Origin: Allosalinactinospora lopnorensis
Lineage (GTDB): Bacteria; Actinomycetota; Actinomycetes; Streptosporangiales; Streptosporangiaceae
Length of the DNA: 64,000 nt
Assembly: GCF_000981225.1 (NCBI RefSeq)
Contig: NZ_LAJC01000002.1
Coordinates: 62,001 to 126,000, forward strand
Reading direction: 5' to 3'
The position numbers were made by a program, and so were the translations under genes. This document shows positions 47,612-55,801 of the stretch, piece by piece (within the stretch, counting starts at the first letter, position 1; every line of letters starts with the position of its first letter). The notes beneath the pieces were generated by a model that ran no database searches, had not been told where the DNA came from, and saw only the letters and a program-made list of their open reading frames with translations.

Positions 47612-48765
47612 ATGGCCGTAGAACGCACCCTTCCTACTCCGGAATCCGAGGACCTACTGGACCTGGTCCGGGCCCTGGTCGGCAAGGAACTCACCCCCCG
47701 CGCCGCCACCGAGGAGGAGAAGGAGGCCTTCCCCCGGGACGTCTTCATCCGGCTCGGCCGGGCCGGGCTCCTCGGTCTGCCCTACCCGGCGGCCTACGGG
47801 GGAGGCGACCAGCCTATGAGGTGTACCTGCAGGTCGTGGAGGAGCTGGCGAGCGGATGGCTCGCCGTGGGGCTCGGGGTGAGTGTGCACACCCTGGCCTG
47901 CTTCCCGGTCGCCGGTTACGGCGACGAGGACCAGCGGGCCTCGCTGCTGCCCGATCTGATCGGCGGCGAACTGCTGGGCGCCTACTGCCTCTCGGAGGCC
48001 CATTCCGGATCCGACGCCGCTGCCCTGGCGACCCGTGCGACCCCCACCGGCGACGGCTACCTGATCGAGGGCGGCAAGGCCTGGACCACCCACGGCGGAG
48101 TCGCCGACTTCTACACCCTCTTCGCCCGCACCGGCGGGCCAGGGTCGGGTTCGCACGGCATCAGCTGCTTCCATGTCCCCGCTTCGACCGGCGGCGTCAG
48201 GGCCGATCCTCCCGAGCGGAAGATGGGGATGTCCTCCTCCCCCACGGCCGCGGTGCGGTTCGACGAGGCAAGCGTCGACGGGCGGGCGCTCATCGGCAGT
48301 GAGGGGCAGGGGTTCTCCATCGCGCTGGCCGCGCTGGACTCCGGACGGCTCGGCATCGCCGCGTGCGGGGTCGGCGTCGCTCAGGCCGCGCTGGACCTCG
48401 CGGCCGACTACTCGCGCCGGCGCCACCAGTTCGGCAGGGCCATCGGCGACTTCCAGGGCGTGAGCTTCCTGCTCGCCGACATGGCGACACAGGTCGAGGC
48501 GGCGCGCGAGCTCTACCTGGCGGCGGCCCGGAGCCGGGATTCCGGCCGGCCCTTCGGAAAGCAGGCGGCTATGGCGAAACTGTTCGCCACCGACACGGCC
48601 ATGCGGGTGACCACCGACACCGTGCAGATCCTGGGCGGCTACGGCTACACCCGCGACTTCCCGGCCGAGCGCCTGATGCGCGAGGCCAAGGTACTCCAGA
48701 TCGTCGAGGGCACCAACCAGATCCAGCGCATGGTCATCGGCCGCCACCTTTCCGGCCGGCAGTGA
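47612..48765 (+). CDS. Acyl-CoA dehydrogenase; one-base frameshift near 47813
   Basis: FAD enzyme introducing the alpha-beta double bond into acyl-CoA. Motifs: LGLPYPAAYGGG near residue 60, AYCLSEAHSGSDAAALATRA (signature 1), GKAWTTHGGVADFYTLFART, and QILGGYGYTRDFPAERLMREAKVL with catalytic Glu in IVEGTNQIQR. The frame breaks at CC 47813-47814; one added C gives GGGDQPYEVYLQVVEELASG and 384 residues, normal length. Substrate chain length is unknown. An AT-rich stretch (47550-47575) upstream, including TATACT and TACTAAATAT, probably holds the promoter. ATG 47612 is preferred over ATG 47597. Confidence 0.87.
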
Positions 48766-48847
48766 CCGACAGTAGCCTTTTCCGCTTTGCCGTGGTTTCA
48801 CGCCTTGGGAACGGATTGGTAACAGGGCGTCAGGGCGCCTGTCGCGG

Positions 48848-48882
48848 CGATGCACATCACTGATACGACTATGCATGCATCG
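48848..48882. promoter_or_regulatory. Inverted repeat before the sugar ABC operon
   Basis: CGATGCA (48848-48854) and TGCATCG (48876-48882) are perfect inverted arms 21 bp apart, overlapping an ATGCATGCAT palindrome (48871-48880). They sit 34-68 bp before the ATPase start, where a repressor of the transport operon could bind. No regulator gene is adjacent. Confidence 0.45.
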
Positions 48883-48915
48883 GTGTGGCGCGGGTCACTC
48901 ACCTGGAGGTTCGTT

Positions 48916-50148
48916 GTGGCGAAAGTCCGCTTGGCGGGGATCAGCAAGATCTACCCTGATGGCACGAGCGCGGTGAGTGATCTCCACCTCGATATCAGCG
49001 AAGGAGAGTTCCTCGTACTGGTCGGCCCTTCGGGATGCGGCAAGACCACGGCGCTGCGCATGGTCGCCGGACTGGAGGAGATCAGTTCCGGGACTCTGAC
49101 CATCGGCGAACGCGTCGTCAACCGGGTGCCCGCACGCGACCGGGACGTCGCCATGGTGTTCCAGAGCTACGCTCTGTATCCACACCTCTCAGTGCGCGAC
49201 AACATCGCCTTCGGCCTGCAACTACGCAAAGTCGCCAAATCCGAGATCAGGCGGCGGGTCGAGGGCGCCGCCGGGACCCTCGGCCTCACCGACCACTTGG
49301 ACCGCAGGCCGCGCAACCTCTCCGGGGGCCAGCGCCAGCGGGTGGCCATGGGACGGGCCATCGTCCGCAGCCCGCAGGCGTTCCTCATGGACGAGCCGCT
49401 GTCCAACCTCGACGCCAAGCTACGGGTGCAGATGCGTGCGGAGATCTCCCGGATCCAGCGCGATCTCGGAGTCACCACGATCTACGTGACCCACGACCAG
49501 GTCGAAGCGATGACACTGGGCGACCGCGTCGCCGTCATGAAGAAAGGCGTACTGCAGCAGGTCGCACCGCCACAGGAACTCTACGAGCGCCCGACCAACA
49601 TATTCGTCGCCGGGTTCATCGGGTCCCCCTCGATGAACCTGCTCCAGGGCAGGCTGGAGTCCGACGGCGCCGGTGCCCGCCTCGCGCTGGGCGAGCAGGC
49701 GCTCACGGTGCCCGCATCACTGCTGGCCGAACGGCCGGCGCTGCGCGACTACCTCGGGCGCGACGTCGCCGTGGGCATCCGGCCCGAGGACATGGAGGAC
49801 GCCGATCTCGTCGAGGCGTCCGAGGGAACGGTGTTGACCTCCACGACCGACCTCGTCGAGGCGCTCGGCTCCGAACTGCTCCTGCACTTCCGGCTCAACG
49901 TCTCTCCCGTGGTCACCGAGGACACCAAGGAGCTGGCGCGGGACGCAGGCGCTGACCAGATCGACACCGAAAGCCGGTACAGCGACCTCATCGCGCGCTG
50001 CAGCCCCCGGTCGGGCGCCACGAGTGGACAGCCGCTCCGGGTGCGCGTTGACACAGGCCGGCTGTACTTCTTCGACCCACTCTCGGGCGCGGGCATCTGG
50101 GGCGAATCCGCTCCCGCGCTCCAGCACAAGGAGGGAAGCCATGTCTGA
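48916..50148 (+). CDS. Carbohydrate ABC transporter ATP-binding protein (MsmK/UgpC type)
   Basis: A 410-residue ATPase energising the importer encoded by the next three genes. Walker A GPSGCGKTTALRMVAGLEE, Q-loop MVFQSYALYPHLSVRDN, signature [16 protein letters not shown], Walker [18 protein letters not shown]-loop [18 protein letters not shown]. The C-terminal regulatory beta domain (about 240-400) with [15 protein letters not shown] is that of the MalK/MsiK group. GTG 48916 follows GGAGG. Its end overlaps the binding-protein ATG by 8 bp. A second, very similar ATPase lies convergent at 53777. Confidence 0.92.
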   Translation: MAKVRLAGISKIYPDGTSAVSDLHLDISEGEFLVLVGPSGCGKTTALRMVAGLEEISSGTLTIGERVVNRVPARDRDVAMVFQSYALYPHLSVRDNIAFGLQLRKVAKSEIRRRVEGAAGTLGLTDHLDRRPRNLSGGQRQRVAMGRAIVRSPQAFLMDEPLSNLDAKLRVQMRAEISRIQRDLGVTTIYVTHDQVEAMTLGDRVAVMKKGVLQQVAPPQELYERPTNIFVAGFIGSPSMNLLQGRLESDGAGARLALGEQALTVPASLLAERPALRDYLGRDVAVGIRPEDMEDADLVEASEGTVLTSTTDLVEALGSELLLHFRLNVSPVVTEDTKELARDAGADQIDTESRYSDLIARCSPRSGATSGQPLRVRVDTGRLYFFDPLSGAGIWGESAPALQHKEGSHV

Positions 50149-51439
50149 GCACAGGTGGAATAGCCGCGGTGCGATCGCGGTAGCGGCTGCCGGAGCGCTG
50201 GTCGCCAGTGCCTGTAGTCCGGGAGCGGGGCCGACCGGCGGCGGCGAACTCGGAGGCGTGGAACTCACGGTGGCCGGCAAGTGGACCGGGGTGGAGCAGG
50301 AAGGCTTCGAAGCCGTCCTCGCCTCGTTCGAGGAGGAGACCGGAGCCTCGGTCTCCTACGAGTCGACCGGTGAGGACACCGGAGCCTATCTCGGGCCGAA
50401 GATCGAGGCGGGGGAGCCGCCGGACGTCGCCGTCCTCCCGCAGCCCGGTCTGGTGGACGAATACGCCGAACAGGACGCCCTGGTGCCGCTGGAGGGCGAG
50501 GCGGCAACGACGCTGGACGAGCAGTACACCGACTACTGGCGGGACCTGGGGTCTGTCGGGGACGAGACCTACGGTGTGCTGATCAAGGCGGCGCACAAGT
50601 CGCTCATCTGGTACCGGCCCGGCGCCTTCGACGAAGCGGGCGTGGCGGCGCCCGAAACCTGGGACGAACTGACGGACACCACCTCCGGGACGCTGTCCGA
50701 CGCCGGTATCACCCCGTTCGCGATGTGCGGCGCCTCCGGATGGACGCTCACCGACTGGTTCGAGAACGTCTACCTCTCCGAGGCGGGGCCGGAGTCCTAC
50801 GACCAGCTGGCCGGGGGCGAACTCTCCTGGACCGACGAAAGCGTCGTGCAGACGCTGGAGACCCTCGCCGAGATCTGGGACGAGGGCGGGATGATGGCCG
50901 GCGGCCAGTCGGGCGCGGTGCAGACCGACTTCCCGACCTGCGTCACCCAGGTTTACGGCCAGGAGGACGCCGCCATGGTCTTCGAGGGCGACTTCGTCTC
51001 GGCCCCCGCGGCCGAAGCCGGAGCCACCGTCGGTGAGGACGCCATCGCCTTCCCGTTCCCGGCCGTCGGCGAGGAACCGCCGGTGGTCGTCGCGGGCGAC
51101 ATCGCCGTGGCCATGACCGAGGACGAAGGGGTCCAGGAACTCCTCGCCTACCTCGCCTCGGCCGACGCCCAGTCGGTCTGGGCCGAACAGGGCGGCTACC
51201 TGTCCGCCAACTCCGAGGTCACGGCCGACGCCTACGAGGACGAGTTCACCCAGGAACTCGCCCAGACCATCCTCGATGCCGGCGAGAACGTCCGCTACGA
51301 CCTGTCCGACCAGGTGCCCAGTGCGTTCGGGGCGACCGAGGGCGCGGGCATGTGGGCGATCCTGCAGGACTTCCTGCGCGACCCGAGCGATCCCGAAGGT
51401 ACGGCCGAAGAGCTGGAGCAGGCGGCGCCGGAGTCCTGA
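50141..51439 (+). CDS. Sugar ABC transporter substrate-binding lipoprotein
   Basis: A 432-residue extracytoplasmic solute-binding protein of the carbohydrate family. Lipobox VASAC with Cys25, then VELTVAGKWTGVEQEGFEAVLASFEEETG, the usual opening, and PDVAVLPQPGLVDEYAEQDAL in lobe 1. LIWYRPGAFDEAGVAAPETWDEL is the typical hinge block and YLASADAQSVWAEQGGYLSAN the C-terminal block. The overall plan resembles alpha-glucoside (AglE-type) binding proteins; the sugar is not determined. ATG 50141 has AAGGAGGGAAGCC upstream, inside the end of the ATPase gene. Confidence 0.9.
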   Translation: MSEHRWNSRGAIAVAAAGALVASACSPGAGPTGGGELGGVELTVAGKWTGVEQEGFEAVLASFEEETGASVSYESTGEDTGAYLGPKIEAGEPPDVAVLPQPGLVDEYAEQDALVPLEGEAATTLDEQYTDYWRDLGSVGDETYGVLIKAAHKSLIWYRPGAFDEAGVAAPETWDELTDTTSGTLSDAGITPFAMCGASGWTLTDWFENVYLSEAGPESYDQLAGGELSWTDESVVQTLETLAEIWDEGGMMAGGQSGAVQTDFPTCVTQVYGQEDAAMVFEGDFVSAPAAEAGATVGEDAIAFPFPAVGEEPPVVVAGDIAVAMTEDEGVQELLAYLASADAQSVWAEQGGYLSANSEVTADAYEDEFTQELAQTILDAGENVRYDLSDQVPSAFGATEGAGMWAILQDFLRDPSDPEGTAEELEQAAPES

Positions 51440-51455
51440 GCGGAAGTAGGTTTCG

Positions 51456-52838
51456 ATGACTGAAACCGGAGGAACGACGCCTCCTGCCACACCCGACGCG
51501 TCCGAAGGGGCCGCCGCGGGCGACGGCACCACTGCTCCCGGGGGGACGGGCCGTCTCGGCCCGCCCTCCTGGCTGGCACTGGTGTTCCTGCTGCCGGCGC
51601 TGCTGTTCCTGGGCGCCTACCTGGTCTATCCGATCCTCTTCTCGGCGTACCGGAGCCTGTGGGACGCCTCGGGTACGGAGTTCGTCGGGCTCGACAACTA
51701 CCTGAAGATGTTCACCACGCCTTCCACCTTCGTGGCGTTGCGCAACAACGTCATCTGGGTGGTCGTGGCGCCGATCGTGGTGACCATCGCGGGCCTCATA
51801 TTCGCGGTGCTCACCGAGCGGATCCGGTGGTCCACGGCTTTCAAGATCGTGATCTTCATGCCCATGGCGATCTCGTTCCTCGCCTCGGGTGTGATCTTCC
51901 GCCTCGTCTACGAGCAGGACCCCGAGCGGGGGCTGGCGAACGCGGTCATCACCACCGTCCAGGACACAGTCTCGGCGGCGGCCGCCTATCCTGACGCGAA
52001 CCCCCGCCCCGGCGCCCCGCTCGCCGAGGCGTCCGGCGGCGGGTACGAGTCCACCGAGGAGGTCTCGCCCGGTGAGACGGTTTTCCTGCCGCTGGTGGGT
52101 GTGCAGGCCGATGAGCTGCCGGAGGGGGCCGAGCCCGCCGCCGAGGCGGCGGTCGGCGGCCAGGACGAGCTCACCGGTACCGTCTGGCTGGACTTCACCC
52201 GCGGCGGCGGTGGTGAAGAAGGCGCCATGGACCCCGAGGAGTTGGGGCTGCCCGGCTTGGAGGTGCAGGCGGTGCGCGACGGCGAGGTCGTCGCCACGGC
52301 CTTCACCGAGAACGACGGCACCTTCCTTTTGGAGGACGTCGGCGGCGGCCAGTACACGATCCGGCTCGCGGCGGACAACTTCACCGAGCCCTACAGGGGG
52401 GTCACCTGGCTGGGGCCCACACTGATCACCCCCGCCATCATCGGTGCCTACCTGTGGGTGTGGGCCGGCTTCGCCATGGTTCTCATCGCGGCCGGGCTGG
52501 CGGCGATCCCCCGCGAGGCGCTGGAAGCGGCGCGCGTCGACGGCGCCACCGAATGGCAGGTGTTCCGCCGGGTGACGGTACCGCTGCTTTCACCGGTGCT
52601 GCTGGTCGTCTTCGTCACGCTGATGATCTACGTGTTGAAGATCTTCGACCTGGTACTGGTCATCGCACCGGGGTCGGTGCAGGCCGACGCCAACGTACTG
52701 GCCCTGCAGATGTGGCGGGTCTCCTTCGGCGGCGGAAACGACCAGGGAATGGGCAGTGCGCTAGCGGTCTTCCTGCTCGTACTGGTCGTGCCCGCGATGA
52801 TCTTCCAGATCCGACGGTTCCGGCAGGAGAGCCAATGA
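51456..52838 (+). CDS. Sugar ABC transporter permease (MalF-like) with inserted extracellular beta-domain
   Basis: A 460-residue inner-membrane subunit. TM1 near 38-64, TM2 near 88-115 and TM3 near 130-152. Then a hydrophilic insertion of about 160 residues (155-315), and the usual TM4-6 with the EAA loop EALEAARVDGATEWQVFRRV. The insertion has an acidic Pro/Gly/Glu-rich start and a module like a carboxypeptidase-regulatory or SdrD_B fold (GLEVQAVRDGEVVATAFTEN, DGTFLLEDVGGGQYTIRL). It occupies the position of the E. coli MalF P2 loop. ATG 51456 follows the binding-protein stop by 16 bp and ends in an ATGA overlap with the next permease. Confidence 0.9.
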   Translation: MTETGGTTPPATPDASEGAAAGDGTTAPGGTGRLGPPSWLALVFLLPALLFLGAYLVYPILFSAYRSLWDASGTEFVGLDNYLKMFTTPSTFVALRNNVIWVVVAPIVVTIAGLIFAVLTERIRWSTAFKIVIFMPMAISFLASGVIFRLVYEQDPERGLANAVITTVQDTVSAAAAYPDANPRPGAPLAEASGGGYESTEEVSPGETVFLPLVGVQADELPEGAEPAAEAAVGGQDELTGTVWLDFTRGGGGEEGAMDPEELGLPGLEVQAVRDGEVVATAFTENDGTFLLEDVGGGQYTIRLAADNFTEPYRGVTWLGPTLITPAIIGAYLWVWAGFAMVLIAAGLAAIPREALEAARVDGATEWQVFRRVTVPLLSPVLLVVFVTLMIYVLKIFDLVLVIAPGSVQADANVLALQMWRVSFGGGNDQGMGSALAVFLLVLVVPAMIFQIRRFRQESQ

Positions 52839-53722
52839 CTACACCCCACGGCGAGTACGAGGGTGCGCCGCGCAGGACGGCGGTCTCCAGGGTTGTCGGT
52901 TTCCTGGGGTCGAGTATCGTCCAGGTGCTGCTGGTCTGCATCGGCCTCTTCTGGTTGATGCCGACACTGGGGCTGTTCGTCACCAGCCTGCGCTCCCCGC
53001 AGGACAACGCCGCCTCCGGCTGGTGGACGACTCTCCAGGAGCCCGCTCAGCTTACGCTGGAGAACTACGCCAGCCTGCTGGACAATCCGTCCTTCGTCGC
53101 CTCGTTCTTCAACACCATTCTGATCACGGTGCCCTCGACGCTGATCATCGTAGCGATCGCGTCACTGGCCGCCTACGCGTTCGCCTGGTTGGAGTTCCCC
53201 GGGCGCGACTGGCTGTTCCTTCTCGTGGTGGGCTTGCTGGTGGTCCCGCTGCAGGTGGCACTCATCCCCATCGCCCAGATCTACGGTGGGGCGGGAATCT
53301 ACGGCTCGATCCTCGGTGTGGTGCTGTTCCACGTCGGTTTCGGGCTGCCGTTCGCGATCTTCCTGCTTCGGAACTTCTTCGCCGCGATCCCCCGCGATCT
53401 GCTGGAGGCCGCGCGGATGGACGGCGGCAAAGAGCACACCATCTTCCGGCGGGTGATCCTGCCGCTGGGCGGTCCGGCGATCGCGTCGCTGACGATCTTC
53501 CAGTTCCTGTGGGTGTGGAACGACCTGCTGGTCGCACTGGTCTTCGCCGATGCTCAGGCTCAGCCCATGACCGTGGCACTGCAGTCGGAGATGCGGCAGT
53601 TCGGCGCGAACCTCGACGTGATCTCGGCCGGGGCGTTCCTGTCCATGGTGGTGCCCCTGGTGGTGTTCTTCGCCTTCCAGCGTTACTTCGTCCAGGGCGT
53701 CATGGCCGGGTCGGTGAAATAA
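52835..53722 (+). CDS. Sugar ABC transporter permease (MalG-like)
   Basis: A 295-residue second membrane subunit. An N-terminal cytosolic stretch precedes six transmembrane helices. Typical blocks are FVTSLRSPQDNAASGWW, SLAAYAFAWLEFPGRDWLF and the EAA loop DLLEAARMDGGKEHTIFRRVILPLGGP with its Gly. The C-terminus FQRYFVQGVMAGSVK is the classical end of MalG-type permeases. ATG 52835 overlaps the stop of the first permease (ATGA), indicating translational coupling. The operon ends at a 13-bp stem hairpin. Confidence 0.93.
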   Translation: MTTPHGEYEGAPRRTAVSRVVGFLGSSIVQVLLVCIGLFWLMPTLGLFVTSLRSPQDNAASGWWTTLQEPAQLTLENYASLLDNPSFVASFFNTILITVPSTLIIVAIASLAAYAFAWLEFPGRDWLFLLVVGLLVVPLQVALIPIAQIYGGAGIYGSILGVVLFHVGFGLPFAIFLLRNFFAAIPRDLLEAARMDGGKEHTIFRRVILPLGGPAIASLTIFQFLWVWNDLLVALVFADAQAQPMTVALQSEMRQFGANLDVISAGAFLSMVVPLVVFFAFQRYFVQGVMAGSVK

Positions 53723-53727
53723 GCGCA

Positions 53728-53762
53728 ATAGCCCGGGCCCCGGAGGGAAGGGCCCGGGCTAT
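53728..53762. terminator. Bidirectional terminator between convergent transport genes
   Basis: ATAGCCCGGGCCC (53728-53740) pairs perfectly with 53750-53762 around a 9-base loop. It lies six bases after the permease stop and 15 bases from the stop of the opposite ATPase gene. Confidence 0.75.
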
Positions 53763-53776
53763 CGGTCCGCGACAGG

Positions 53777-54994
53777 TCAGCGGTTCGCCGGGTGGCCGAT
53801 GGCCAGCCCGCTCTCCTTGTCGAAGTAGTGCAGCTGGGTGGTGTCGACGGCGAGTTCCAGGGTTCCGCCGGGGCGGACGTTGCTGCGCGGGTTGACACGA
53901 GCGGTGAAGACGGACTTGTTGCCGGACAGTGGCATCGCGGCGGCCTCCAGCTCCCCGTCGCCCGCGGCGTCGGCGGCCAGCGCGGCGGCCTCCTCGTGCT
54001 GCACCGGCGGGGCGTCGATGCCGAAGATCACGTTGATCTCGGTCCCCAGCTCCTCGGTGATATCGGCGGTGACCTCCATGGCGGTGCCGCCGTTCGGGAA
54101 CAGGGAGGCGTCGTCGAAGTCGGAGGGCCGGATCCCCAGGATGATCTGCCGGCCGAAGTAGTCGCGCAACCGGGGACGCTCCGACAGCGTGGCGTGGGGG
54201 ACCGGAAGGGTGTGGTCGGCGAACTTCAGCACCGCGGCGTCGCCGTCCTGCTGCATCTCGGCGCCGACGAAGTTCATGGCGGGGGAGCCGATGAAGCCGG
54301 CGACGAACAGGTTCACCGGGTTGTCGAAGAGGTTCTTGGGCGTGTCGACCTGCTGCAGCCGGCCGTCGCGCAGCACCGCGACCCGGTCGCCCAGGGTCAT
54401 CGCCTCCACCTGGTCGTGGGTGACGTAGACCGTGGTGACACCGAGACGCTCGTGCAGCTGGTTGAGCGAGGCGCGCATCTGCACACGCAGCTTGGCATCG
54501 AGGTTGGACAGCGGTTCGTCCATGAGGAAGGCCTGGGGTTCGCGGACGATGGCCCGCCCCATGGCCACCCGCTGGCGCTGACCGCCGGAGAGGGCAGCGG
54601 GCTTGCGCTTGAGGTAGGGAGCCAGGCCGAGCATGGCCGCTGCCTCGTCAACCCGGCGCTTGATCTCGGACTTGGAGATCTTGCGCAGCTTGAGGCCGAA
54701 GGCGAGGTTCTGCTCCACGCTCATGTGCGGGTAGAGCGCGTAGTTCTGGAACACCATGGCGATGTCGCGGTCCTTGGGCGGGCGGTCGTTGACCACCTGG
54801 TCGCCGATGAACAGTTCGCCGTCGGTGATCTCCTCCAGGCCCGCGATCATGCGCAGCGCGGTGGACTTGCCGCATCCGGACGGGCCCACGAGAACCATGA
54901 ACTCGCCGTCGGTGATTTCCAGGTTGAGGTCGTCGACGGCCTTCACGCCGCCTGAGTAGACCTTGTCGACGCCGTCGAGAACGATCTTCGCCAT
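53777..54994 (-). CDS. msiK: Multiple-sugar ABC ATPase (MsiK/UgpC-like)
   Basis: A 405-residue ATPase with [70 protein letters not shown] and [18 protein letters not shown], plus the MalK-type regulatory domain ([15 protein letters not shown]). Streptomyces MsiK is a stand-alone ATPase that serves many sugar importers, and this gene likewise stands alone. It is close in sequence to the operon-borne ATPase at 48916, but longer by an Ala/Glu-rich stretch near 345-365. ATG 54994. Upstream lie two 11-bp direct repeats 60 bp apart. Confidence 0.88.
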   Translation of the reverse strand: MAKIVLDGVDKVYSGGVKAVDDLNLEITDGEFMVLVGPSGCGKSTALRMIAGLEEITDGELFIGDQVVNDRPPKDRDIAMVFQNYALYPHMSVEQNLAFGLKLRKISKSEIKRRVDEAAAMLGLAPYLKRKPAALSGGQRQRVAMGRAIVREPQAFLMDEPLSNLDAKLRVQMRASLNQLHERLGVTTVYVTHDQVEAMTLGDRVAVLRDGRLQQVDTPKNLFDNPVNLFVAGFIGSPAMNFVGAEMQQDGDAAVLKFADHTLPVPHATLSERPRLRDYFGRQIILGIRPSDFDDASLFPNGGTAMEVTADITEELGTEINVIFGIDAPPVQHEEAAALAADAAGDGELEAAAMPLSGNKSVFTARVNPRSNVRPGGTLELAVDTTQLHYFDKESGLAIGHPANR

Positions 54995-55065
54995 CGGCCA
55001 GCAGCTCCCGTGTGCCCTCGGCCCGTCCCGCCGTGGAACGGGTGGATTTTCGTGAGATGATCATT

Positions 55066-55136
55066 TCGTTTCGATCTGTTCCAGATATCTGACCGCAAAC
55101 TGACCGGTTCTGTCCAGAGATTCGCTCGTTTCGATC
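55066..55136 (-). repeat. 11-bp direct repeats upstream of msiK
   Basis: TCGTTTCGATC is present at 55066-55076 and 55126-55136 (GATCGAAACGA on the msiK strand), exactly 60 bp apart and 72-142 bp before the msiK start. The region is AT-rich for this genome. Possible regulator sites. Confidence 0.5.
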
Positions 55137-55394
55137 CAGAATCATCCACAATGTGAGACGGCGTGGGGTGGAGTCGTCGAGATGCCGCGGGACCGGCAGA
55201 CCCGGGGCCGCACGCCGGTGCCCGTGCTAAGTGGACTGGCATCGAAATCGCGGGTGCGTTAGCCTGGCCGTCAGTTATCCGGTTCCCGTCCGCGGCGCCA
55301 ACTCGCCTACCACAGTGAACGTCGCAGAGGTGTTCACGACACGTGGGCCGGGGGTTGCGGCGGAGGGCGGGGAGTCTGGGTAGTCTACGAACCA

Positions 55395-55437
55395 GTCCAG
55401 TACTGGACGGACCGGGGAATTCAGTCCAGCACTGGAT
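55395..55437. promoter_or_regulatory. Twin palindromic operators
   Basis: GTCCAGTACTGGAC (55395-55408) is a perfect 14-bp palindrome. GTCCAGCACTGGAT (55424-55437) is a near copy 29 bp downstream, each followed by GGACCGG. This is the look of a TetR-family operator pair. A TAGTCT/AGACTA box lies immediately beside it at 55381-55386. Confidence 0.55.
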
Positions 55438-55801
55438 GGACCGGTCAACGGTCCGGTTCTTTGCGCGTCGGCTGCCGTACCACGCACCAGGTACGTGCGG
55501 AGGAGCGCGAAGAGCCGGGGTGCCATGACCGGGCGGGGGGTTGGACCCGGGAAAGGCTCGAACATCCAGTAGACAACGGTCTCCGCGCTCGCCGCCGACG
55601 GGACGGATCCGGTCCGAAGGGTGCTTCGAGCCTTTTTCCGTGTCCCCCCTTCCTCGTTCCCTCCCCGACCGGGACTGGTTTCGCTCAACCCGGCGCCCAC
55701 GCCGTAGCCTCTAAGGTGCCATCGCCCCCGTGCAGGGGGGCGGCTCCGGGCCCGGGCCGTTCGGCGGTCGTGCGGCCCCTCAGGTGGAAAGCGAGCCACG
55801 C

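Larger units (their letters stand above)
54995..55801. other. 800-bp gene-free interval between msiK and lnt
   Basis: No open frame here has both a ribosome site and family likeness. It contains the msiK promoter region with its direct repeats, the twin palindromes at 55395-55437, and a small hairpin (CGAAG...CTTCG, about 55617-55631) followed by a five-T run at 55634-55638 that could end a short plus-strand transcript. The first residues of a minus-strand frame starting near 55527 (RLFALLRTYL) faintly resemble an ABC-exporter N-terminus, but nothing follows; a deleted regulator-exporter pair is possible. Confidence 0.4.
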
